A stretch of DNA of 64,000 nucleotides from Adiantum capillus-veneris (Eukaryota; Streptophyta; Polypodiopsida; Polypodiales; Pteridaceae): NCBI GenBank assembly GCA_014529385.2, contig CM043964.1, positions 6,359,997 to 6,423,996 of the forward strand. Direction: 5' to 3'. Position 1 is the first letter of the stretch. Each line of letters begins with the position of its first letter. The position numbers and the translations under genes were made by a program. Shown piece by piece: positions 9,544 to 19,452 of this stretch. The notes beneath the pieces are model-generated. The model did not search any database. It worked only from the letters and a program-made list of their open reading frames with translations, and was not told the DNA's origin.

Positions 9544-10024
9544 TCTACCAAGAAAGATGCTCAAGCATCCTTGATGCCGACAGCTGATCAAATGATAGAG
9601 GAGGTAACGAAGAGAATGCAGCAACATATGAGATCAAATTCGGTGATGAGAAAGTCTCAGACGAGGAAGTGTAACATATGTGGGGGGATCACCCGACGCC
9701 GTGGTGCACACAACAGCCGAAAGCACCAGTTGCGAATGGACGAGTACTGAAATGGTGCGCCATAGAGAAAAAATGGACAAATCATAGCACGGAAGAAATT
9801 TTTTATAACAAAAAATACGTGAGAGAAAGACCGTATGGACCTCCAGCAGGACCATCCCAACCACCTCCTCCAAGATATTAAGTTAGACCAAATATGAATC
9901 TGGTAGTAGGAGCAGACAGACCTCAACCTGTGTTGGGTCAACAACCTCCATTACCACAGGAAAATAGAGCCATGATTAGGTATGCTCAACCTTGTGAAGC
10001 ATCACCAGGAACAAATAGTACACT
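9063..10024 (+). repeat. Direct tandem duplication, 481-bp unit, within C gag
   Basis: Unit 1 is 9063-9543 and unit 2 is 9544-10024. They are nearly identical by eye, with a few differences such as CAGGCGTCC against CAAGCATCC and ACAAGACC against GCAGGACC. The junction has only a few bases of shared sequence (CACTTC / CCTC). 481 is not a multiple of three, so the duplication adds a frameshift. Both copies carry the same broken zinc knuckle. Confidence 0.95.
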
Positions 10025-10456
10025 TCAAGTTTCTTATTATGAGGAACCGAATGAGCCTTACGCAACAGAACCTGAATCACAAATGTACACAGACGAAGCC
10101 TATCAACTGTGGGGAAATAGCGAGGGTATGGCACCACCAATTTATGTAGCACAACCTTTGAGAGATCAATATTTGGTAGACGAAAGAACGCTAATGTTCA
10201 TTGCGAACCAGAATTACAAACCAAGAGGGTATCCTAATAGGGTAGGACAACATATGGGACCACCTCCTCAAAATCAACCACCAATTGGACAGTGCTATAA
10301 CTGTGGAAGTACAGATCATTGGGAGCGTAACTGCCCTTTCAAAGGCAAAAGAGTGAAAATTTTTGGGTTTTGTGACGGATGTGGTGTGAATCACATATTG
10401 CCAGATTGCCCAAAGAATCCGAATAACAAGGGAAAAGCAACTATGAATATTGTGGG
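9544..10456 (+). pseudogene. Gag linker copy 2 and zinc knuckles of element C, up to the B insertion
   Basis: After the second copy of the duplicated unit, a long frame (from 9894) carries a Pro/Gln/Tyr-rich linker and two zinc knuckles: CYNCGSTDHWERNC (C-x2-C-x4-H-x4-C) and CDGCGVNHILPDC (C-x2-C-x3-H-x4-C). It then reads NKGKATMNIV and is cut at 10456 by the LTR of copia element B. Gag resumes at 47570 as GVIPSASSGS. The knuckles would bind the genomic RNA during packaging. Confidence 0.8.
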
Positions 10457-10647
10457 TGAAGGGGATCGGGGAGCACCACAGACGGAGAGTGAGCGAGAGA
10501 GAAGGAGACACATGACACAGATATGGGTGGGGAGACTCCAAAGAGTGAGGAGCCCCCTATACACTTATGCTATGTATAAGGTATACAAGTCAGTGGGCGC
10601 CTATACTCTGGGCGGCTGGGCAAGGCACAAACGCCTATGCCCCAACA
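10457..10647 (-). repeat. 3' LTR of element B
   Basis: It starts TGAAGGGGATCGG on the plus strand and ends CCCCAACA. It is the intact reference that shows how the right LTR of B was split: TATGCTATGTATAAGG here is interrupted after CTAT there. Confidence 0.9.
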
Positions 10648-10658
10648 ACCTCCCACTT
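10648..10658 (-). other. Polypurine tract of element B
   Basis: Minus-strand AAGTGGGAGGT abuts the TGTTGGGG start of the 3' LTR. Confidence 0.7.
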
Positions 10659-10726
10659 AAAGGTGACTGTGCCTTTAAGCAAGAGAACGTAGTCTAAAGA
10701 CTACAAAAGGCGAGAGAAAACCGCTC

Positions 10727-12145
10727 TCAACCGATGCCCACTGGCTGGATGTGATCGTATGCATCCGACTGTCCTGCTCCCGTGTAAGTCCATACACCAC
10801 CAGACGTACCGCACACGTACTGCAAGTATGTACGCAATACCTGCATATCTCCCTTGTGCACTATGCCATCATCAGTCAACAAATGACTGACAACCCCAAC
10901 TGCAAATGCTCCAACTGCAGCTGCGATATCCGGTCTCAAGATCAGCATCTCATACATGAGACCACCGAATGCCGATGCAATGCTAGCGGGCCCTGCTAGC
11001 TCTACGGAGCATGCATCAACATATATATCCCTGGCAATAGGCATCTCTGACTGACAAGGCGTGTCAGCCACATGCATCTCCTGACTGTCCGTAAAAGATG
11101 CATCAACCTGTCGTGCAACCTCAAAGAAAACCAGCTGCTCTAGGTGTCTGCTGGAAGACATATCCTGCACAACTATATCCCCATGCTCACTGTCGAGCAT
11201 AGAAAGGAATGATTGCAAAATCGCTGACATCTCAGTCTCCTTTGCAATCATCCACTTCAAACATGACCACTCAATCTGCTGTGACTCACTAGAGCTCTCA
11301 TGCTCTAAGTCCGTATGCATAGACTCTTGCACAACGTCCTCCTGTCGTGACTCACTAGAGCAAGACCGCTCTACCTGTCTATCTTGCATAGAAGTATCTC
11401 GCACAACTGACTCTCTGCTTTGCTCAGTCACTAGCAAAGCATGCATGTCTGACTCTGTCACCTCTCTGTGTGACTGCTCAAGTCGTGCCCCAACTGTGTA
11501 CACAACGAGCTCACTACTCTGCACTCCATGCAAAGCACCCTGCAACTCATGAGCAGAAGAGACTGTCCGGGTCTCTCGCTCTCTGCATGGCTGTAACAAG
11601 ATTGAGACTCGACCATCTCGCACCAGTACTACGTGCAATGGGTACCATGTGCCAACTCTAGCACCTCTCACAATTACTAGCGAACCCAAATGCAACGCAA
11701 AAGATCGCTCAAGCAGCGATACCCGACATCCACTATCCCGTAACTGTCTGACTGAGATCAAATCCCGTCTCAGATCTGTCACATAACGCACATGACGCAG
11801 GGTAAATCTCATACCAGTGGGCAAGGACAAACATATGTCTCCTGCACCCTCAATGTCATACACAACACCATCAGCCATGTGCACACAACCAAGTCTCCCA
11901 CTAGAAAACGTGCTAAACCACTCACAATGCGACGTGACATGGAAAGTAGCATCTGAATCTAGTAACCAATGTGAAGACAATGTGCAATCCGATATGCAAT
12001 CCGTAGACATAAGATTGTCTGAAGACAAGCTAGATGTAAATGTGACATCGCCGTCACAAGCATACTCAGTAACCACCGTACTGATCTCACTAGCATCTGT
12101 CGTGCCCAAATCTGCATCACGCATCTGTCGCCTCCGTTGTCTCAA
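10727..12145 (-). pseudogene. Copia protease fused to RT/RNase H tail (integrase and RT core missing)
   Basis: A single 472-codon frame. Residues about 55-170 are a copia retropepsin and the start of the integrase leader: WLLDSDATFHVTSHCEWFST, then GAGDICLSL, LRHVRYVTDLRRDLISVRQL. The active-site Gly of DSG is Asp (DSD). Residues about 170-365 are Ser/Glu/His-rich and match no pol domain. Residues about 365-460 are the end of copia RT and the connection to RNase H (GGLMYEMLILRPDIAAAVG, LRTYLQYVCGTSGGVWTYTG). The frame upstream is continuous with gag through one TGA. It is a deletion derivative whose remaining frame stayed open; enzymatic activity is unlikely. Confidence 0.75.
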
Positions 12146-12157
12146 ACGCTTGAAACA

Positions 12158-12616
12158 TCAACGCCTAATGTGCCCTCTATGTCCACAATGCCAACATGTC
12201 AAGTCTCTATTCCGTTGAGACTTGCGTGTGGGACCAATCTCTCCCATGGACATAGAAGTGGGACTAGACTCCCCTGTAGACATGGATGTCGCGTACATAA
12301 CATGTAAACTCTGCCATAAAGCATGAGTTGTAGTCTCCCTCGAGACTTGCCAATCAACAGACTCAACCAGATGCAAACGAATCGTAGACATTGCTAACTC
12401 ATCAAGATCCTGTCAATCATCATCACGCATAGACTTGGGCTTCGTCGATAAACCACGCAAGGGTTTATCCTGCCCCAAATCCGCCAATGCAACAAGCATA
12501 TGCTCCTTCCAAGCAACAAAATCTGCACCATGAAATTGTGTCAGACCATAACGTTGGAAGTCAAATGAAAAATCATCCATAATGCTCGCAAAAGAGCAAC
12601 CAACAATGAGTAGCAA
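12158..12616 (-). pseudogene. Copia gag of element B, shortened, with zinc knuckle
   Basis: It starts near MDDFSFDFQRYG, then FHGADFVAWKEHMLVALADL, the W-K-x-x-M-x-x-x-L pattern of copia gag N-termini. One in-frame TGA (about 12411) separates it from DELAMSTIRLHL, HALWQSLHVMYA and a knuckle reading CWHCGHRGHIRR, then TGA, then C. The final Cys of the C-x2-C-x4-H-x4-C motif therefore lies just after a second TGA (12158). The middle of gag is deleted. All pieces are in one frame with the protease ORF at 12145. Confidence 0.75.
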
Positions 12617-12619
12617 ATG

Positions 12620-14119
12620 TCAACCAAATCAGCCCTAAACTGGCTCGAATCGCATCAACAAAAGTCTGCAAATATGGCTGTAAAATATGGCTGCAAATCA
12701 GTCCCAAAATAGCCCCAAAATTCATCTCTTAAACAGCTGCATAAACAAGTCACAAACGTGTCCCAGATCAGCCTACAACTGAGCCATACATGGACACCTG
12801 CAAAGAGGAAACAATGGCTGAAAATTCAACGCCGAAATAAGCCCTCAAACCTGCCTGTAAACTTGTAAACCTGTAAAACCTGCCGAAAAACCTCAAGCCA
12901 TTAGTGCTTGAATCCGGCTATCTAGCTCGTAGCCACACAAGCATACATCACAATACTCACTCCTGTGAGTGGTCCAAGATAACTGTACGCCTGTCAAACC
13001 GTGAGCTAATCACCAAGCCCACACTGAGCGGTATCGATGCATACACACGCACAAATCTCCCACCTGCAGAGAACAAATCTCCCACCTGCATGCACACGCA
13101 CAAATCTCCCACCTGCAGATAACACCGTACGCAAATGCTGAGTGCAACCCGCAATCTCTACCTAGATCGCATAAATGATGCGCATAAAACTCCTGGGAAA
13201 ATTTTGCCAGAGTTTCGTCAGTAAAACGGCCACAGAACCAGTAACCAAACTGACTGCACGCTCAAAACCATGAGCAACCAAAGCGCATCAAACCACACTC
13301 CAAATGCATGCACCAATCTCCACACTTTGCATACATCATTGCAAACACCTGTAAATCTAGTACACAAATATCTTCTCTACCTATGACTGCCAAAAAACAT
13401 GCTCGAGGCATACATTGCCGAGCTCAAAATGCAATCACATTAGTCTTCCTGAGCATCAAACCACATAAAGCATACATCATATCCTCCCACCTGTGAGGAA
13501 ACTTGCAGCAAATATCACTCTCACATCTGAGAGCAAACCATGTGTGGAATCCTCGACACACAATAAACAACTGCTGCTGCAGAAAATTTAGCGTTCAGAA
13601 TTTTAAAATTCTGATATGACGAGCGCGTCCGGAGCATGCCGAAACCCCAAGATAGACTCCTCGATCACATATATCCGAGTCTGGGTGTGAAAGCTATGTC
13701 AAAAAACGCTGTTTTCGACCCAAAAACGCAACAAAAACTTGCTGCTGCTGCAAAAATTTCAGAGGTCAAAATCAGCTCAAATGGACATCACCATTGCGTC
13801 CGGAGCGTGCCAAAACCCTAGGTTACACCTTAACCTTGCATAAATCACATTCCGTATGCAAAAGTTATCCAAAAAACACTGTTTTTGAGACCCGAAAAAT
13901 GACCTGCGAAAATGAAAATCTGCATTTTTTCTACAAGTATGGCTGCAAATAACCATACACACTTGCAATACACTCTTCCCTAAAGCTTGGGAATGCCCCT
14001 CAAGCTTCCATGAGCACAAATCTGGTGGTTGCTCACCGATCTCAAACTTCCACCGAAAGCGAGCTCACCATAGCCGAAAGCTCACTCCTTTGTAGCACTC
14101 CATCTATCGCGAAGCCAAA
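12620..14119 (-). other. Leader of element B
   Basis: About 1.5 kb between the PBS and gag has no assignable ORF. It holds repeated phrases such as CAAATCTCCCACCTGCA (three copies, about 13047-13120), CTGTAAA and AACCTG motifs (about 12850-12890), and two similar segments around GCGTCCGGAGC at 13625-13820. It is unusually long for a 191-bp-LTR copia element. Confidence 0.5.
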
Positions 14120-14131
14120 GCTCTGATACTA
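14120..14131 (-). other. Primer-binding site of element B (initiator Met tRNA-like)
   Basis: Minus-strand TAGTATCAGAGC matches the iMet site TGGTATCAGAGC except for one base. It lies two bases from the LTR end. Confidence 0.8.
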
Positions 14132-14133
14132 AT

Positions 14134-14250
14134 TGAAGGGGATCGGGGAGCACCACAGACAGAGAGTGAGTGAGAGAGAAGGAGACACACGACACAGATA
14201 TGGGTGGAGAGACTCCAAAGAGTGAGCAGCCCCCTATACACTTCTGCTAT
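14134..14250 (-). repeat. 5' LTR of element B, first half
   Basis: It matches 10457-10572 and stops after CTAT, where element G begins. The other half is at 47496-47569. Confidence 0.9.
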
Positions 14251-15798
14251 TGATGGGGGCTTTTCACAAACCAAGCTCTCATATCCTTCTTCTCTCGTCC
14301 CCACCCCATGAAAACTCACTCTTAGGGAGGGAGTGATAAAAGGCATTGAAAAAAGTAAGAAAAAAATAAAGTATGATTATGTAAATATATAAGAAAGGTA
14401 AAATAGGCCACCTCATGCCTGCGGGGTAGCCCATCCCCACCTTGCCTCTTTTTTCTTCACTGTTGCCCCGCCGTGTGTCCCTTTTCCTCTCGTCCACTCA
14501 AAAGGTCAACCCCCTCTCTCTTCCCCTTGTCCTTTCTCCTTTCTCTCTCCCCTCAAGCTACCCCACCTCTCACCAATAATGCATTATAACTCACCAATAA
14601 TGCACCCTAACTCACATGCAGCTTACCCTATCTTCCAAAATAGTATACCCCACCCCCTCTTTCTCTCTCCTATCATATCCCATGACCCAAATATCCCCCT
14701 CTCTCTCTAAAGGGCGCCATATCTCTTGTCTTGTAGCTAAATAACCTTCCCCACACTCACACACACTCAGTTTCACTGAAAAAGGTGCCCACAGACCCAT
14801 CCCCACCCAGTGGTTACCTGATTTTTCTTGTGTTCACACATATCTGCACACAGATTCACGTGTGAACACACTCCCCTCTCTCCCCTCTTGTAATTACTTT
14901 ATTCTCCATGTCGCCTCACTTTTTTTCATCAACCCATCTCTCTCTCTTAGTCTCTCTCTCATGAGACTGCTGTTCTGACACATATACACACAGCCAGACA
15001 AGTGGGGCCCACAGTCACATGGCCTATGTAGATAATGATTTTTTCATTTCTAAATTCTAAAATTCCTCCCCCCTCCTTCCCTATATAAAGAGGGGTCACC
15101 ATCACACTAAATACACACACAACATCACCAAAGAACACATTATGCACTGTGTGTGCCTAGTGCACACACACACACCCACACCATCACCATCACCGCAATC
15201 ACCATGCTTGTCTTGAGCATGACCTCTACACCCTTGGCTATGGAAGATGAAGGGCAACTAAATGAAGGATGATGGCCATAACCCTCGTGCGAGTCTTCGC
15301 CATCAACTCCCACCTATCCACCATGTGCTCTACCACTCTCTCCCTTCTCATTCCCCTACCCTATGCTCCCCATTTCATCGCCTTATTCTCTAAATAAAGC
15401 TTGAGGTTTTGTGAGTATGTTTTCTTGCAATGTTTTGCTCATGTGAGGTGTGCGGAATCGCCACCTAATCCTGTGTTTGGAGTGAACTTGTGTATGTGTG
15501 AAGGGTGTGCGGATTCGCCATCCTTTTGTGATGCCTAAGTACTAAGCCGCTATACCCCCTCCCTCACTCTCTCTCTCTCTCACTCACTTGATCTCATTCC
15601 CTTTCCTCTTCATCATTACTCCCAAGCATCCATCTTTCTTGGATGAAAACTTTTTTATGGTGGTGTGTTGTTTGCGTCCTAGCCGCTGAAGCTAGGTGGT
15701 GCCCCCTGTTTGCTTTACCATGAAAAGCTCGAGGCGCGCCATTCGGTCCTCGGTGTTTTAGAGGCCGTCGGGGTTCGGGGTTCGCTTTGCTCCCGTCA
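14251..15798 (+). repeat. 5' LTR of element G (1548 bp)
   Basis: It starts TGATGGGGGC and ends CTCCCGTCA and matches 45962-47491 throughout. It carries about 30 extra bases (around 15721-15750, GAAAAGCTCGAGGCGCGCC) that the 3' LTR lacks. CT and CA microsatellites are frequent. Confidence 0.95.
15082..15090 (+). promoter_or_regulatory. TATA box in the 5' LTR of G
   Basis: TATATAAAG after a C/T-rich tract. It is conserved in the other LTR at 46795-46803, and CACACTAAATACACACACAAC follows about 30 bases downstream as a possible transcript start region. Confidence 0.6.
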
Positions 15799-15800
15799 TT

Positions 15801-15817
15801 TGGTGCCCCCACGGAGG
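15801..15817 (+). other. Primer-binding site of element G
   Basis: TGGTGCCCCCACGGAGG lies two bases after the LTR end. Element E has the related TGGCGCCTCCACGAAGG in the same position, so both elements share one primer type. I cannot name the tRNA with confidence. Confidence 0.6.
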
Positions 15818-15871
15818 ATCTTTTCATGAAACCCTTTAGTTTACAAGACTGAAACCCCTAAACTATTGTGA

Positions 15872-16337
15872 ATGGATGAATGGCTAGCAGGATTTGCTAA
15901 TTGGACGACAGAAGAAGAAGAGCTCCAAGCACAACTAGACGAACTCCGCATCTCCATAGAAGCTTGAGTTCCAGGCGTAACGGTAATCGATTTGCAGTGG
16001 GACAGTTAACCAACACGCCAAACCCAGTGGATATACATAGGCCAAGTGCCAAGAAGAAGAAGGAGAAGGTCGAAACCATGTTCGCAACCTACAATCAACC
16101 CACAACAACAAAATGGAAGGAGCTCTACACAATAGAGAATCAACACTATTCTACTTTGAAAATCGGGTAACTCAAGTCACTGAGGTAATTATCACAGTCA
16201 GTTTTCAAGTCGCACCTGATGCTGCAGCACAGATAACGGAATCATTGGCTCACACTCTCACTAGAGAAACTAGGGATCTACTGAGTTTGTTTCAGGAAAG
16301 AACACCACCCTCTCCCACAAGCTTGGACAGTGACTAA
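15872..16337 (+). pseudogene. Decayed ORF upstream of gag in element G (Ogre-type ORF1 candidate)
   Basis: Three overlapping pieces in successive frames read like one protein. An acidic coiled coil starts at the first ATG (MDEWLAGFANWTTEEEELQA; QLDELRISIEA). A basic middle follows (SSRRNGNRFAVGQLTNTPNP, SAKKKKEKVETMF, TKWKELYTIEN). The C-terminal piece reads ENRVTQVTEVIITVSFQVAP and AQITESLAHTLTRETRDLL. Ogre and some other Tat elements carry an extra ORF of unknown function between PBS and gag. Position and character fit, but no domain is recognised. Two frameshifts disable it. Confidence 0.4.
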
Positions 16338-16452
16338 GCACCTCTAAGCTTCACATGAATCAGTACAACCTACCTCAAGACAGATCACACATACCAACAC
16401 GTGTATGCTCAATCAAGGTAATACTTGATTTGAAGGCTCACTACCAGCACGT

Positions 16453-17592
16453 TGTGAACGGGATGAAAACACACACAGCGCCTCTATAACGACCTGACAC
16501 ACACTCTTGGGAAGATACACACACACACACTATGGGACACCACTCGTCTTACACAACACACCTGGCCGAGACAGGGAACACACCTCTGGAGTGAGAGGAG
16601 AGAGACTATCCACTTGCCCACTCCACACAGACACACACACACACACACCCAAAAAACTTAGCTCAAAAGAGGAGAATTTATGATGTTTAGATACAATTGA
16701 GCTTGGGCCAACACCAATGGGGCAAATAGCTCACACAATATAGGTAAAATAAGCCAGATACAATCACAAACTAGAACAGAAACTTCGCTCATAGGAGAAA
16801 CTTACACAAAAAAACAGCAGGAAAAGAGTGAGGAATTTGGAAAAATGGACAGCGCCATCGCGTCCGGAACGGCCCAAAACCCCAGTCTACAATGTCAAAG
16901 TGCTCAAACCCGACCTCGGATGAGTAGTTTACGGCCAAAATAGGCTCCAAAACGAGCAAAAACACACCTGCGGCTGTTCCTCCTCTCTTCTCCACGTTTT
17001 TTCTGGTCTTCTCTCTTGTTTTTCAGTTCCCACACTTAGATTTATTAGTTGGGCACCCTTGGCCTCTTAGATGACCTCAAACAGACCCCGAACAGGCCAA
17101 AAACTGACCCCACAGTGCATAGTTGTCACCTTTTTTGCATCATCCACACACCTGGCACTCATTTATTTTCAATAATGCGTCTCGCAACCACGTGAAGTGG
17201 CCCCAAAAAGTGGTCCTAATGACGACCTTTCTGCATAACTCTCACAAGAAAACACCACTTTGTGTCCGTATTCATCCATGTGCAAATATTGACCCCGTTC
17301 GGCCTCCTGACGCCACTAGATGCCATCTGACGCACCTACTAACCTCATGTCATCGGCCCGCGGATAGCTGCTTCGAGAAGTTTTACGCACTACCAACTCC
17401 TCCTTATTGTATAAAAAACACACTAGTACTGATAATAGTGAAAATCGCTGCACTATGTACAACCTGTCCTACCTGTACACACGTGCGCCCCACGTAACCA
17501 CCTGGCTCTGAAAAATGGGCAATTCTTTATTTGACGCACCATGCATGTATATGTACATATGCGCAATCCCTTGCTCCAAAAAACTCCTGACA
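16453..17592 (-). repeat. 3' LTR of element E
   Basis: It starts TGTGAACGGGATG on the plus strand and ends CTCCTGACA, matching 24022-25160 end to end. CA-rich microsatellites occur near 16510 and 16625. Confidence 0.95.
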
Positions 17593-17612
17593 TAATTTGC
17601 CCATCCCCTAGC
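17593..17612 (-). other. Polypurine tract region of element E
   Basis: Minus-strand CTAGGGGATGGGCAAATTA lies next to the TGTCAGG start of the 3' LTR. The purine run is shorter and less pure than in the other elements. Confidence 0.5.
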
Positions 17613-17620
17613 CTGCTAGA

Positions 17621-19435
17621 TTATTCATGATCAGCAGCATCAAAGAGAGATATGAGACTCGCCGCATCACAGGTCTCCTCATCCTTCACCAACATTGCTT
17701 GCTCCACAGACAGCTCATCTTGCTCCACCATCATCAATCTAGCATGATACAATTTAAGACGCAATCCATTTACCCTTGACTTATGTAGAACACCATCCAG
17801 GTTAGCCAGCTGATATGTGCCATTTGGAAAACACTCCACTACCTTGAAAGGGCCTTCCCACTTAATTTGAAACTTCTTTTGTAAGGTGTTGTCCAGCTTA
17901 CTGTTGTAGCCCAAAACCAAGTCATGCTTCTTGATACCCTTACTTTTGACCTTTTCATTTATCTTTGCCAAAGCCTTATCCTGCATCTGCCCATAATGCT
18001 CCAATGAGCTCATCCTATCCAACTGGACCTCTTGTAACTGCAAGAGCCTCTCTTTGAATGCATCACTAGGCGGCCCAAGCAACTTCTCTGACATCTTGAC
18101 CGCAGGCAACTCTACTTCCACAGGCAATAGTGCTTCTTTTCCATACACCAAATGAAATGGAGTAAACCCTGTACCTGTCTTCACCGAAGTACGGTAAGCC
18201 CATAATGCACTAGGCAATTCCAAATCCCAATTCTTTCCTTGGTGCTCTGTCACTTTCGAAAGAATCTGTACCAACTCACCATTGAATCTTTCATTTAAGC
18301 CATTACACTGTGGGTAATAAGGAGTGGTATGCTGGTGCCTAATCTTCATCTTTGCACATAAAAATTCTAGCAGTTTAGCTCTAAAGCCAGGCCCCTTATC
18401 TGAAAGTAGCTCCAGTGGCACCCCAAACTTGCAACATATTTCGTCATACACAAATTTTTCCACATCATTTGCAGTGATCTGTTTTACTGCTATAGCCTCT
18501 GCCCATCTAGAAAGATAGTCCACTGCCGTCAAAATATAGCTTTTGCCCCTGCTTGTGATAGGTAACGGGCCTATTGCATCAATCCCCCACTTTTCAAACA
18601 CATCAAACGCCATAATGGTTTTTCGTAGCTCTGGCTTCAACACTCTCTTCCCAAATGCTTGACACCTATTGCAAGACCTACACCAATGGTGAACATCCTT
18701 GTGCAAACTAGGCCATACATACCCCTCTTGCAAAATCTTATGCAAGGTGATCTTTAGAGCAAAATGGCCACCACATGCGCCTTCATGATTCTCTTCCAAC
18801 ACTCTGTAAAGCTCCTCCCGCCAAGGTACATGTCTCAACATGAGATCAGCCCCTTTCATGTATAAGACATCACCAATCAATTTGTACCTGTATGCTCTAC
18901 GCACAAAGCCATACTTCTTAGACTTCTGAATCTCCTTTGGAATGATTCCTGTTAGCAAAAAATCCTCTTCTTGAGCCAAACTTTCCCGACCATGGTAAAG
19001 AGGTAAGTTGGTCCTCAACACAAATAGCTCCCCAATCATGCCTTGAGCTGCTTCATGTGCCTCCCCATTTAGAGCACGTTCAATGTGTCTGATGCTCCAT
19101 GCTTCAAACTTTTTTAACAGGCTTTTAATTCTGAAACACATCTCCTTCAATGAGCTGTTCTTGCTCTTCCACACACCCAGCACTTGCTTCACCACTAACA
19201 AGGCATCACCTTTTATGCTCAACCTTCGAACCCCATGCTTCAAACAAATGTGTAATCCGGCTTCCAGAGTAGCATATTCAGCCTCATTGTTAGTATGAGC
19301 ATCCAATTTGAACCCTCTCTTGCATACTAGCTTCCCCTCTGGATCATAAAGTGCTATACCCCCTGAAGCTGCATCATGGCTCTTTCTGTATGAACCATCA
19401 AAGAACAACACATGTGCATTGTTGATTTGTGGCAC
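17621..19435 (-). pseudogene. Archaeal-type RNase H and integrase of element E
   Basis: 604 codons in one frame, entered through a frameshift rather than its own ATG (the first codon is GTG after a TAA). Residues about 8-130 are the second, archaeal-type RNase H of Tat elements: LFFDGSYRKSHDAASGGIAL, NNEAEYATLEAGL, GDALLVVKQVLGVW. The last catalytic Asp, normally in EADALA, is replaced (GEAHEAAQ). An H2C2 zinc module follows (HEGACGGHF; CRSCNRCQ), then the DDE core (WGIDAIGPLP, LLSDKGPGF, CNGLNERFN) and a C-terminal domain with GPFKVVECFPNGTYQLANLD. In the element these would remove RNA from the RNA-DNA hybrid and insert the cDNA. Confidence 0.85.
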
Positions 19436-19452
19436 TTATTCAACTACCTTTC

